Counted from the stretch's first letter, positions 1 to 8,181 are shown. The stretch is DNA of 13,342 nucleotides from Lentisphaerota bacterium (GCA_020201415.1 JAIVGW010000225.1:1-13342); one strand, 5' to 3'. The notes: generated by a model not told the origin, from the sequence alone. Translations and numbers: made by a program.

Positions 1-1011
1 TGCCTTTCACTGGCGGATGGACGGGAAATCTGGCGTCGTGCCTATGATGTTGTTGTCAGAAGGAATCACGGCATGTCGCGCACCGTCCCGGCGGTCTCGG
101 AAAAGTTCGTGGTGACTCTGGGTCCCGCCGGCCACGTGATGTGCGTGGACGCCGTAACGGGGGATTTTTACTGGGGCATCGACCTGGTCCGGGAATATGG
201 CGCGACCATCCCCATGTGGCATGCCGGACAATGCCCGCTGATTGTGGATGACGTGGCCATACTGGCCCCGGCGGGCACGGAGGTGTTGATGATGGGCGTG
301 GACTGCGCCACCGGGGCCGTGCTCTGGCAGACGCCCAATACTCATGGATTGGCCATGTCCCATTCCTCGATCATGCCGGCGGAATTCGACGGCATCCCGA
401 TGTTCGTCTATGCCGCATTGGGCGGCATGGTCGGCGTCGCCGCCGCCGAAGAACACAGGGGCGCAATCCTCTGGTTCGCCCCGCAGTGGGATCGTTCCGT
501 AATTGCTCCTTCACCGCTGGTGTTGCCTGACGGCCGCATCTTCGTCACCGCCGGTTACGGCGGCGGCAGCATGCTGTTGCAGGTACGGCGCAGCGGCGAG
601 GAATTCCGCGTCGCGACTGTTGCCGACTTCAAACCCAATCAGGGCCTGGCCTCCGAACAGCAGACTCCGGTGATGCATGACGGCCACATGTTCGGCATCC
701 TGCCCAACGACGCCGGCCCCCTGCGCAACCAGCTGGCATGCGTGCATCCGGATGACCCGGACAATTTTTTCTGGACCAGCGGCCGGGAAAACCGCTTCGG
801 CCTGGGCCCATACCTGCTGGCGGACGGTAAACTCTATGTCCTCAGCGACGACGGTGTGCTGACCATGCTGGAAGCCGGCGCCATGGGCTACCGGGAGTTG
901 GGCCGCCGCCGCCTGCTGGAAGGGCATGACGCCTGGGGTCCGCTGGCGCTGGTGCAGGGACATCTTGTGCTGCGCGACGATACCCGGCTGATGTGTGTGG
1001 ATCTGCGTTAA
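1..1011 (+). CDS. PQQ-like beta-propeller repeat protein (5' end outside window)
   Basis: The reading frame is open from base 1 to the TAA at 1009-1011 (336 residues visible). The first ATG at 73 lies inside a propeller blade, so the true start is upstream of the window. Blade-type repeats are visible: LSLADGREIW at the very start, then VDAVTGDFYW and VDCATGAVLW, which match the D-x-x-TG-x-x-x-W docking motif of PQQ-like WD propellers. Later blades are more diverged. Families with this fold are usually exported and act as scaffolds or binding proteins. Nothing here shows quinone binding or catalysis. It ends 18 bases before the likely start of the next propeller gene and is probably co-transcribed with it. 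The fold is well supported; the function is unknown. Confidence 0.8.
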   Translation, partial: CLSLADGREIWRRAYDVVVRRNHGMSRTVPAVSEKFVVTLGPAGHVMCVDAVTGDFYWGIDLVREYGATIPMWHAGQCPLIVDDVAILAPAGTEVLMMGVDCATGAVLWQTPNTHGLAMSHSSIMPAEFDGIPMFVYAALGGMVGVAAAEEHRGAILWFAPQWDRSVIAPSPLVLPDGRIFVTAGYGGGSMLLQVRRSGEEFRVATVADFKPNQGLASEQQTPVMHDGHMFGILPNDAGPLRNQLACVHPDDPDNFFWTSGRENRFGLGPYLLADGKLYVLSDDGVLTMLEAGAMGYRELGRRRLLEGHDAWGPLALVQGHLVLRDDTRLMCVDLR

Positions 1012-1029
1012 TTGTAAATGCGAGGTTGT

Positions 1030-2040
1030 ATGACGAAAAAAACCATGTCCATCTTGACCGTGGCCGCCGGGCTGGCGCTGACCATGCTGCTTATCCAGCG
1101 CCTGCGGCAACTTGCGCCGCGTCCCGCAGCGCCATCGTCCAACCCGCGTATTGCCGCCTATGAGGAACAGACCGGCGCCTTCATGCAGGTTGACCCGGAA
1201 TTGATTCTGTACCATGAAACCGCCGCCCTCCGGCCGCCCGGCCTGGCAACGGTCACGGCTGTGGCCACGGATGACGAGCATAGAATTTATGCCGGCGGCG
1301 GACGGCAACTGGTTGTAATGGACCGGACCGGCACGGAACTGAGGCGCATGACATTTACGGCCGCCGTCACCTGCCTGGCTACGGATCCGCAGAACAACCT
1401 TTACGTCGGCCTGGGCAATCAGGTAGAATCCTACAAAGTGGATGGCGCGCTGCGCACCCGCTTCACCGGCATCCGCCAGGAGGCCTTGATCACTTCACTG
1501 GCCGCGGACGGCGAAGTTGTGTTTGCCGCCGATGCCGCCGACCGGAAGGTGATGCGTTTCTCGGCGGACGGCGTGTTGCAGCTAACCATTGACGGCCGGG
1601 AGAATGCCGGCGGCCCGGGCTTCTCGGTGCCTAGCCCCTATTTTGATGTTTTTTTGGGCCAGGGACGCACCCTGTGGGTGGTCAATCCCGGTCGTCAACG
1701 ACTGGAGGAATATAATTACGATGGAGAACACATAGGCGGCTGGGAGGATGCCCCGGGCCTGCAACTGGAAAACTTCTGCGGCTGCTGCAATCCCAGTCAT
1801 GCGGCCCGGCTGAGCGACGGCGCAATTGTCACCAGCGAAAAGGGCATTGCCCGCATCAAAATCTATACCCGGCGCGGCGCATTCACGGGCGTGGTCGCCG
1901 CGCCGGGCATGTTCGACAGTCAGATCCTCAGCCTGGATTTGGCTGTAGACGCGCATGATCGCATTCTGGTGACCGACCCGGCCCGCGTTAAAATCAGGAT
2001 ATTTGAACTTATCAATTACACAGACAACCATAATGAATAA
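1030..2040 (+). CDS. Membrane-anchored NHL-type beta-propeller with CGCCNPSH motif
   Basis: This 336-residue protein has an N-terminal hydrophobic stretch (about residues 5-20: LTVAAGLALTMLL) that should serve as signal anchor, so the rest probably lies outside the cytoplasmic membrane. The body shows NHL/SMP-30-like blades such as VTAVATDDEHRIYAGGGRQL, DPQNNLYVGLG and AVDAHDRILVTDPA. A cysteine motif, CGCCNPSH (C250, C252, C253), sits late in the propeller and is followed by an EKG...RIKIY blade. From memory, similar GCCNP-x-H propellers occur near iron-sulfur export clusters, which hints at a metal or redox role; this is inference. I chose the ATG at 1030 because a GAGG lies 4 bases upstream; an ATG at 1018 (340 residues) has no ribosome site. 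The stop overlaps the next start by 8 bases (ATGAATAA). Confidence 0.78.
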   Translation: MTKKTMSILTVAAGLALTMLLIQRLRQLAPRPAAPSSNPRIAAYEEQTGAFMQVDPELILYHETAALRPPGLATVTAVATDDEHRIYAGGGRQLVVMDRTGTELRRMTFTAAVTCLATDPQNNLYVGLGNQVESYKVDGALRTRFTGIRQEALITSLAADGEVVFAADAADRKVMRFSADGVLQLTIDGRENAGGPGFSVPSPYFDVFLGQGRTLWVVNPGRQRLEEYNYDGEHIGGWEDAPGLQLENFCGCCNPSHAARLSDGAIVTSEKGIARIKIYTRRGAFTGVVAAPGMFDSQILSLDLAVDAHDRILVTDPARVKIRIFELINYTDNHNE

Positions 2041-2195
2041 TTCATCCTTGCCACGCCGCGATTTTTTGCGAACCTGCCTCAGGCAGTCCGTTCTGCTGCT
2101 GGGCGCTGCCGTCAGCGCGCGCTTGCAACAACTACCGCGGGTGCGGCCTGCCGGCGGCCCTCTCCCGCCGCCGGAAACAGGAGGGCTCCGCATGA
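2033..2195 (+). pseudogene. Small Tat-signal cysteine protein, frameshifted
   Basis: ATG at 2033 opens a twin-arginine signal (PRRDFLRT, then the hydrophobic core VLLLGAAVSA). After a (GC)4 tract at 2115-2122 this frame runs on without cysteines and merges in frame into the next gene. The neighbouring frame instead reads ACNNYRGCGLPAALSRRRK and stops at the TGA at 2193-2195, which overlaps the next gene's ATG at 2192 as ATGA. Restoring one GC unit joins the two halves into a 54-residue protein with no other change. GC at third codon positions is higher in the second frame over 2100-2190. I recall short Tat-signal proteins with a few cysteines preceding exported ferredoxins in related clusters. 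Whether the lesion is real or an assembly error cannot be told here. Confidence 0.6.
2179..2185 (+). promoter_or_regulatory. Strong ribosome binding site for the NapG-like ferredoxin
   Basis: AGGAGGG lies 6 bases before the ATG at 2192. It is the best Shine-Dalgarno match in this part of the window and decides the start of the ferredoxin, although the frame stays open back to 2033 and further. Confidence 0.75.
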
Positions 2196-2767
2196 CTCAA
2201 GCTTCCACCACCCCTGCCCAACCGGAAAAACTTACCCGCAGCGGCTTTCTCAGGCGCTGGCTGGGCGGCCTATCGCTGGCGCTGGTGGCCGGCCTGGCCG
2301 GGGCAACTTCATGGAAAAGCAAACGCAAAACGCAGGTCTGGCAGCTCGATCCGCACAAATGTGTTCACTGCGGCAACTGTGAACATGCCTGCGTCCTGAA
2401 ACCTTCGGCGGTGAAGGCCGTGCATGCCTATGTTCTCTGCGGATACTGCAAATTGTGCGGCGGCTATCATCACCCACAGGCCAAAAACCTGGATACGGCA
2501 GCGGAAAGCCAGCTTTGCCCCACCGGCGCCATCAAGCGCACTTTTATTGAAGATCCGTTTTACGAGTATACGATCATCGAGGAGAAGTGCATCGGCTGCG
2601 GAGTCTGCGTGAAAGGCTGCTCGCAATTCGGCAACGGATCATTGTTCCTGCAGGTCCGACATGATCGCTGCGTGAATTGCAACGATTGCGCCATTGCACG
2701 CGTCTGCCCCGTCCAGGCTTTCCGACTGGTGCCGGCGGACGAACCTTACCTGCTCAAGGGAGTTTGA
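2192..2767 (+). CDS. NapG-like exported ferredoxin with four [4Fe-4S] clusters
   Basis: The protein has 191 residues from the ATG at 2192. An N-terminal export-like segment (residues 14-38, TRSGFLRRWLGG and a hydrophobic core) precedes four cysteine groups: C57/60/63/67; C83/86/89 with C109; C133/136/139/143; C160/163/166/172. This order, four clusters behind a Tat-type leader, matches NapG-type periplasmic electron carriers and RnfB/DmsB-like ferredoxins. The likely role is to take electrons from the NapH-like protein encoded one base downstream. The Tat motif is degenerate: TRSGFLR has serine where the second arginine should be, so export by Tat is uncertain and the segment could be a membrane anchor. 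The in-frame extension to 2033 carries a separate Tat leader and is best explained by the frameshift in the upstream small gene. Confidence 0.85.
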   Translation: MTQASTTPAQPEKLTRSGFLRRWLGGLSLALVAGLAGATSWKSKRKTQVWQLDPHKCVHCGNCEHACVLKPSAVKAVHAYVLCGYCKLCGGYHHPQAKNLDTAAESQLCPTGAIKRTFIEDPFYEYTIIEEKCIGCGVCVKGCSQFGNGSLFLQVRHDRCVNCNDCAIARVCPVQAFRLVPADEPYLLKGV

Positions 2768-2768
2768 A

Positions 2769-3692
2769 ATGCGTAATCCGGTCACTTTAATCCTGACAGC
2801 CATCAGCACGCCGGTGATACTGGCGGCGCAGACTGTCCAGCGGTTCCCGCGCCCGGATTTCGAATCCGACTACAGTGCGCCCCTGCTCACTGCACCGGCA
2901 GCCCGCTGGTTCGGCTGGGAATATCTGGATGTGCTGCTGCTGATCCTGGCATTGGCGCTGGCCGGACACCTGGCGCTGCGCCGCCGGTCGCGCCGGGGAC
3001 TGCTGGCGCTGGCGGTGTTCAGTCTGCTTTATTTCGGTTTCTGGCGACAGGGCTGCATCTGCGCAGTGGGGGCAAGCCAGAACGTGACGGCCGCCTGGTT
3101 CCAGACAGAATATTTAATCCCTCTGCCGGTCCTGGCCTTTTTTGCGCTGCCGCTGTTGTTCACGCTTTTTCATGGACGCACCTTTTGCGCCGCCGTGTGT
3201 CCTCTGGGCGCCATCCAGGAGCTGACGGTATGGCGCCCGGTTAAACTGCCGCTATGGCTCAATCACACCCTGGGGATGCTGCCCTGGGTTTACCTGTGCC
3301 TGGCTTTGCTGTTCGCCGCCACCGGCACGGGCTTCCTGATCTGCCGCTGGGATCCTTTCGTGGGATTTTTCCGATTGGGCGCCCCGCTGTCCATGCTCCT
3401 GTTCGGCGCTCTGATTTTGGCCGTGGGCCTATTCGTCGCCCGCCCCTATTGCCGGTTTCTCTGTCCTTACGGCGTACTGCTGGGCTTATGCTCACGGCTG
3501 GCGCGCCGCCATGTGACCATCACACCGGCCGAATGCGTGCAGTGCCGGCTCTGCGAGGATGCCTGCCCCTTCGGCGCCATCCAGGCGCGGCCGGGAGTTT
3601 ACTTTCCGGCAACTGGCTGGCGCGGTACAACCACGACGTGGCGCTGGCCATGCAAGTGGTCCAGACCGATGCCAGGGCATCCACCGGATTAA
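2769..3692 (+). CDS. NapH/NosR-like membrane polyferredoxin, N-terminal part (frameshifted)
   Basis: The start at 2769 follows AGGGAG at 2757-2762 and lies one base after the ferredoxin stop. Residues 1-276 are a convincing NapH/NosR-type membrane protein: an N-terminal hydrophobic leader, helices near 53-70, 78-92, 118-135, 170-190 and 205-224, and cysteine motifs GCICAVGASQN (C96, C98), C140-x3-CP, C228-x3-CP, then a full ferredoxin motif C256/259/262/266-P. The family passes electrons between the quinone pool or cytoplasm and periplasmic ferredoxins. After about base 3597 this frame becomes unlike any membrane protein (GTTTTWRWPCKW) and stops at 3690-3692. The genuine C-terminal part continues in another frame to 4000. 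As it stands the product would lose its last helix and last cluster. Confidence 0.82.
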   Translation: MRNPVTLILTAISTPVILAAQTVQRFPRPDFESDYSAPLLTAPAARWFGWEYLDVLLLILALALAGHLALRRRSRRGLLALAVFSLLYFGFWRQGCICAVGASQNVTAAWFQTEYLIPLPVLAFFALPLLFTLFHGRTFCAAVCPLGAIQELTVWRPVKLPLWLNHTLGMLPWVYLCLALLFAATGTGFLICRWDPFVGFFRLGAPLSMLLFGALILAVGLFVARPYCRFLCPYGVLLGLCSRLARRHVTITPAECVQCRLCEDACPFGAIQARPGVYFPATGWRGTTTTWRWPCKWSRPMPGHPPD

Positions 3693-4000
3693 GCGCTGAC
3701 GTGGCGGCCTTTTTCGCTTCCGACCTGCCGACCGGCGATCTGTATCGCCAGGCCCGCATCGTGCACCGCCGTTTCATTATCGGCGGCGCCGTTACGGGCG
3801 CGCTGCTGGCGCTGATAATATGCAGCAGGATTTGGGGCCTCTCGCTCTGGCGTTCCCCGACCGACTACGAACCCGACCGCGCCGCCTGTTTCAGTTGCGC
3901 CCGTTGCTTTGCCAATTGTCCGGTGGGGCGTAAAGCCGCTCCGCCCGCAACAACCGCGGCCCTCGCGTTGAACCCGGCTACTGAAAACCTGAAATCATGA
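3596..4000 (+). pseudogene. C-terminal part of the NapH/NosR-like protein, displaced frame
   Basis: From about 3590 the frame one base behind that of the N-terminal part carries the expected end of the protein. It shows SLLSGNWLARYNHDVALAM, an amphipathic stretch, a membrane helix (FIIGGAVTGALLALIICS, near 3773-3826), then TDYEPDR and a complete cluster motif C-x2-C-x2-C-x3-CP at 3887-3922. Its TGA at 3998-4000 overlaps the next ATG at 3997, the coupling used throughout this operon, so this frame was clearly the translated one. No start codon with a ribosome site precedes it; the ATG at 3650 has none. Homologues as I remember them have another helix between the CPFGAI motif and this segment, so a deletion of 3n+1 bases, rather than a single-base slip, may be the cause. 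Confidence 0.72.
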
Positions 4001-5763
4001 CGCTGCCTGACACAACCAAATCGATACCGCAGACCCTGCCGGCCAGAGTCCTGATGGGCCGGCGCCTGACTGTGATTGCCGGCCTGTTCATCCTGCTGGT
4101 AGCGGCATTCATGGCGACCAACTGGTTACTGCTGACGACCGTCGATCCGCTGGATCTGCCGGCGCTGCAAACTCTCGCCAGCCGGCTGGAACAGGCGCCT
4201 GACGACGCTGAATTGCGTCAGCAACTGCGCGAACTGGACCTGTTGGCCCGGCGCGCCTTTTTCATCCGGCAGTGGCAATGGGAAACCGGGTGGCTGCTGC
4301 TGCTGGCCGGCGGTCTGGTGCTGATCTTAGGCCTGCAGTTGGCCTGTTACGGTCCGGCGGCTACACCTGATCCGCGGCGCTGTCCGGGCCTGGATGATCC
4401 CTGGCGCGCAGCTACGCTGGCCCGGCGCGCGCTGGCGGTATGCGGCGCTCTGGCTATCGTGGGCGCGCTGGTCATCGCCTGGCATTATGGACGCCCCACC
4501 CGCGCGCTGGATGTGGCTGAATTGACGGCGCCGGCCAGGCCTACGGAGCAGGCAACCGGCGCGGCGGCCATGGACGCACCGGATTTTGCGCCGGCCCCGG
4601 CCGACTGGCCGGCGGAAGCCTTCCGCAACTGGCCCGGATTCCGCGGCGTCGGCGGACTCGGGCTGGCGCCGGACGCCGACCCCCCGCTTGACTGGAACGG
4701 CAGCACCGGCGCCGGCATTATCTGGCAAACACCGCTTCAGCGGCCGGGATATAATTCACCGATCGTCTGGAGCAACCGCGTTTTTCTGACCGGCGCCGAC
4801 CAGGAGAATCGGGAAGTCTATTGTTTCGACGCCGACACCGGCGCACTGCTCTGGACCGCCGATACCGAAGGCGTGGACGACGACTCCGACCTGCCGGAAG
4901 TGACGGAAGACACCGGTTATGCCGCGCCATCGGCGGCCACGGACGGACAACGCGTGGCGGCAATTTTCGGCACCGGCGCGGTGCTGGGCCTGGACTTCGA
5001 CGGACGCCGCCTGTGGTCGCGCAAGCTGCCCACGCCGGATAACCATTACGGTCATTCCTCATCATTGCTGCTCTATCAGGGACTGGTTTTCATTCAATAT
5101 GACCATTTCGGCGGCGCGGAAGTCATCGCGTTGGATGCCGAGACCGGCCAAACGCGATGGGAACAGGTCCGGGCCGCGGAAATCTCCTGGGCCTCGCCCA
5201 TCCTGGCCAGGACCGATGCGCGTATGGTGCTGGTGTTGAGCGCGGCGCCCATGGTCGCCGCCTACGACGCCCTGACGGGGGCGGAATTGTGGAGCAATGA
5301 ATGCTTGAGCGGTGAAATCGGCTCTTCACCGGCCTATGCCGCCGGACGCCTGTTCGCCGCCAACCAGTACGCCCAGGCCGTGGCGCTGGACCTCCTCACC
5401 GGCGATGAACTCTGGACCACCAGCCGCCTGGAAATGCCCGACGCCGGCAGTCCGGTTGCCACCGACCGCCGCTTGTTTCTCCCCACCAGTTACGGCTCCT
5501 TTTCCTGTATTGACGCCGCCACCGGCCAACTGATCTGGGAACATGAATTCGACCGCGGCGGCTACGGTTCGCCCATCCTGGCAGCCGACCGCCTTTACTG
5601 GACCACCGAAGACGGGGTGACGCGCATCTTCCGCGCCGGCGATGAGTTCGAGCTGCTGGCTGAACCGGAACTGGGCGAGGAATGTTTCACCACACCCGCG
5701 CCGGTTGGCCGCCGGCTGTATATCCGCGGCGCCGAACACCTGTTCTGCATCGGCGCCGAATGA
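3997..5763 (+). CDS. Membrane-anchored PQQ-like beta-propeller protein
   Basis: This 588-residue protein has a three-helix membrane front and a propeller. Helices lie near residues 24-47, 98-118 and 145-162. Between the first two is a soluble stretch of about 50 residues rich in Leu, Glu and Arg (LASRLEQAPDDAELRQQLRE), probably helical. The propeller follows from about residue 210, opening with WPGFRG and holding at least six docking motifs, for example DADTGALLW, DAETGQTRW, DALTGAELW, DLLTGDELW and DAATGQLIW. With an odd number of helices, the two ends should lie on opposite sides; by analogy I expect the propeller outside. It begins by ATGA overlap with the NapH-like C-terminal frame and probably works beside that membrane protein. 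It is not an obvious PQQ enzyme: with the membrane part removed the propeller is too short for quinoprotein alcohol dehydrogenases. Confidence 0.82.
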   Translation: MTLPDTTKSIPQTLPARVLMGRRLTVIAGLFILLVAAFMATNWLLLTTVDPLDLPALQTLASRLEQAPDDAELRQQLRELDLLARRAFFIRQWQWETGWLLLLAGGLVLILGLQLACYGPAATPDPRRCPGLDDPWRAATLARRALAVCGALAIVGALVIAWHYGRPTRALDVAELTAPARPTEQATGAAAMDAPDFAPAPADWPAEAFRNWPGFRGVGGLGLAPDADPPLDWNGSTGAGIIWQTPLQRPGYNSPIVWSNRVFLTGADQENREVYCFDADTGALLWTADTEGVDDDSDLPEVTEDTGYAAPSAATDGQRVAAIFGTGAVLGLDFDGRRLWSRKLPTPDNHYGHSSSLLLYQGLVFIQYDHFGGAEVIALDAETGQTRWEQVRAAEISWASPILARTDARMVLVLSAAPMVAAYDALTGAELWSNECLSGEIGSSPAYAAGRLFAANQYAQAVALDLLTGDELWTTSRLEMPDAGSPVATDRRLFLPTSYGSFSCIDAATGQLIWEHEFDRGGYGSPILAADRLYWTTEDGVTRIFRAGDEFELLAEPELGEECFTTPAPVGRRLYIRGAEHLFCIGAE

Positions 5764-8174
5764 ACCGGTCACCGCGGAAATCAATAATGAACGAGCAAAT
5801 AATAAACGAACCTCCGGTAGATCCAACCGTGCTGGAAAGTATCCTGGATCAGAAGGGGCGGGAAGCATCGGATGTGATTGCAGTGTTGCAGGGCATCCAG
5901 GCCCATTACAATTACCTGCCGGAACCGGCGCTGCGTTATATCTGCGACCATTCCGCAATCACGCCCGCAGCCCTGGCCGGTGTATCAACCTTCTATACTC
6001 AATTCCGACACAAACCCGCCGGACGCCACATTGTCAGCGTTTGCGTCGGCACAGCCTGCCACGTCAAGGGCGCCGGCAGAATCGTCGAGGCGTTGCGCCG
6101 GCATTTGCGACTGGAGGAGGGCGTGGATACCGACGGGGACAATCTCTTTACCATCCAGGAAGTCAATTGCCTGGGTTGCTGCACATTGGCGCCGGTGGTG
6201 CAGGTGGACGGCGTGATTTACGGGTATGCCACCACCGACAACGTCGGCACCATCCTCAACGATTTCCTGCAACGGGAGCATGAAACAGGTCAGCCGCCCC
6301 AGGATGCCCTGTCCGATTCGAACATCCTGGGCGATATCCGGGTTGGGCTGGGTTCCTGTTGCGTGGCCAGCGGCGCCGCGGAAATTGCCGACGCGCTGCG
6401 TGAACGCGCAGCCCGCACCGGCACTCCCGTGCGCATCCGGCAAGTGGGCTGCATCGGTCTGTGTTATGAGGAGCCCTTGCTGGAAATCGTCATGCGCGAC
6501 CGGCCATCCAAGCTCTACACCAGGGTCAAACCCGAACACATTCCCGCAATCTTTCACAAGCATTTCCCCTCATCCACCCGCCTGGAGCGCTTCCGCCAAC
6601 ACCTCCGCCAATGGTTGGAACAGCTTTACACGGATGACACCCCGCCCACCGCGCGGCATTTCGCCGTCGATGCGCGTGATCCGCAGCTTGCCTCTTATCT
6701 CGATCCGCAAATGCATCTGGCCACCGAGTCGTCCGGACTGCTGGATCCCGTCAGTCTGGACGAATATTGCGGCGCCGGCGGCTTTGAAGGCCTGGTCCGG
6801 GCCCTGCGAACATTAAAGCCGGCAGACATCATGGATCAGATTGAACACAGCGGTCTGCGCGGACGCGGCGGAGGAGGCTATCCGACAGGACGCAAATGGC
6901 GCGAGGTGGCCGCGGCCCCCGGCCGCCCCAAGTTCATCGTCTGCAACGGTGACGAGGGTGATCCGGGCGCTTTCATGGACCGCATGCTGCTGGAGTCATA
7001 TCCCTTCCGGGTCATCGAAGGCATGTTGATTGCCGCGCGCGCCGTGGGCGCCGGACAGGGCTTTCTGTACATCCGGACCGAATACCCCCTGGCCCTGCGC
7101 CGCATGGAACAGGCACTGGCGATCTGCCGGGCCGGCGGCTGGCTGGGACAAAATATCGCCGGCAGCGGACTTGATTTTGACCTGCGCATCGTGGAAGGCG
7201 CCGGCGCCTTCGTGTGCGGGGAGGAAACCGCGCTGCTGGCCTCGATCGAAGGCCGGCGCGGCATGCCGCGCCGCCGCCCCCCATACCCATCGCAACAGGG
7301 CCTGCAGGGATGTCCCACCCTGGTCAACAACACCGAGACCTTCACCCTGGCGCCCTGGATTATGCGTCACGGTCCGGCAGCCTTTGCCGCGATCGGCACG
7401 GAACACAGCAAGGGCACCAAAGTGTTTGCCCTGGCGGGCAAGATCAGCCGCGGCGGTCTGATTGAAGTCCCCATGGGCATGACCATCCGCCAGGTAATCA
7501 ACGATGTCGGCGGCGGCATTGCCGACGGGCGGCGCCTTAAGGCGGTACAAATCGGCGGGCCGTCCGGCGGCTGCATCCCGGCGCGGCTGGCAGACACTCC
7601 GATCGATTACGAAGCGCTGGTACAGGCGGGCGCCATGATGGGCTCCGGCGGCTTGGTGGCGCTCGACGACACCGACTGCATGGTGGAAATAGCGCGGTAT
7701 TTCCTGGCATTCACCCAGCACGAGTCATGCGGGAAATGCACCTTCTGCCGCATCGGCACCCGACGCATGCTGGAACTGCTCGAAGGCCTTTGCGCCGGAC
7801 GGGGCACCCGCGATGACATAGCGCGTCTCGAGCAACTGGCGCCCCTGGTGCGACAGGGCAGCCTCTGCGGCCTGGGACAGACTGCTCCCAATCCGGCCCT
7901 CACCACCCTGCGTTATTTCCGCGAGGAATATGAGGCGCATGTGCAGGGCATCTGCCCGGCCGGTCAATGCAAGGCGTTGATTGAATATTGTGTCAATGAA
8001 GACTGCATCGGCTGCACCCGCTGCGCCCAGCGCTGCCCGGCCGACGCCATTGCGGCGCGGCCTTACCAACGCCATGAAATCGACAGCGCGCTGTGCGTCC
8101 GCTGCGACGCCTGCCGCCAGGCTTGCCCCACCGGCGCCATTGTGGTGAAATCAGGAGGAAGGATCGTGCGCTGA
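5760..8174 (+). CDS. Fused NuoE-NuoF (HydC-HydB-like) NADH-oxidising iron-sulfur flavoprotein
   Basis: 804 residues combine what are normally two subunits. Residues 20-170 are NuoE/HydC-like, with [2Fe-2S] ligands C95-x4-C100 and C137-x3-C141. Residues 190-270 are a second thioredoxin-like ferredoxin domain (SCC at 200-201, C231-x3-C235), as found at the N terminus of HydB/HndC. Residues 325-735 are NuoF: the glycine-rich FMN/NADH loop GLRGRGGGGYPTG (365-377), NGDEGDPGAF (396-405), CGEETALL (486-493), and the N3-type [4Fe-4S] ligands C657/660/663 with C703. Residues 749-789 hold two ferredoxin motifs, C749/752/755/759-P and C779/782/785/789-P. The expected reaction is NADH oxidation through FMN into a long cluster chain in the cytoplasm. 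ATG 5760 overlaps the previous stop as ATGA; ATG 5787 is an alternative start. No HydA-type catalytic subunit is nearby. Confidence 0.9.
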   Translation: MNRSPRKSIMNEQIINEPPVDPTVLESILDQKGREASDVIAVLQGIQAHYNYLPEPALRYICDHSAITPAALAGVSTFYTQFRHKPAGRHIVSVCVGTACHVKGAGRIVEALRRHLRLEEGVDTDGDNLFTIQEVNCLGCCTLAPVVQVDGVIYGYATTDNVGTILNDFLQREHETGQPPQDALSDSNILGDIRVGLGSCCVASGAAEIADALRERAARTGTPVRIRQVGCIGLCYEEPLLEIVMRDRPSKLYTRVKPEHIPAIFHKHFPSSTRLERFRQHLRQWLEQLYTDDTPPTARHFAVDARDPQLASYLDPQMHLATESSGLLDPVSLDEYCGAGGFEGLVRALRTLKPADIMDQIEHSGLRGRGGGGYPTGRKWREVAAAPGRPKFIVCNGDEGDPGAFMDRMLLESYPFRVIEGMLIAARAVGAGQGFLYIRTEYPLALRRMEQALAICRAGGWLGQNIAGSGLDFDLRIVEGAGAFVCGEETALLASIEGRRGMPRRRPPYPSQQGLQGCPTLVNNTETFTLAPWIMRHGPAAFAAIGTEHSKGTKVFALAGKISRGGLIEVPMGMTIRQVINDVGGGIADGRRLKAVQIGGPSGGCIPARLADTPIDYEALVQAGAMMGSGGLVALDDTDCMVEIARYFLAFTQHESCGKCTFCRIGTRRMLELLEGLCAGRGTRDDIARLEQLAPLVRQGSLCGLGQTAPNPALTTLRYFREEYEAHVQGICPAGQCKALIEYCVNEDCIGCTRCAQRCPADAIAARPYQRHEIDSALCVRCDACRQACPTGAIVVKSGGRIVR

Positions 8175-8181
8175 ACCAAGC

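Noticed and set aside
1650..1656. T TTT TTG slippery heptamer in the NHL propeller gene
   Set aside because: The -1 frame ends after a short stretch and the zero frame continues as a normal propeller, so there is no sign of use.
2062..2068. T TTT TTG slippery heptamer in frame in the small Tat gene
   Set aside because: It would give a -1 shift, while joining the leader to the cysteine tail needs +1 or -2. It also lies before the hydrophobic core, which is in the original frame.
3997..5763. PQQ-dependent alcohol dehydrogenase
   Set aside because: The propeller is only about 380 residues after the membrane part, and the usual quinoprotein dehydrogenase features are not seen; the repeats alone do not show PQQ binding.
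5326..7721. Long minus-strand open frames (for example 5326-5958, 6996-7721 and also 511-1308)
   Set aside because: They lie wholly inside well-supported + strand genes, show no recognisable domains, and are expected shadows in high-GC coding DNA.
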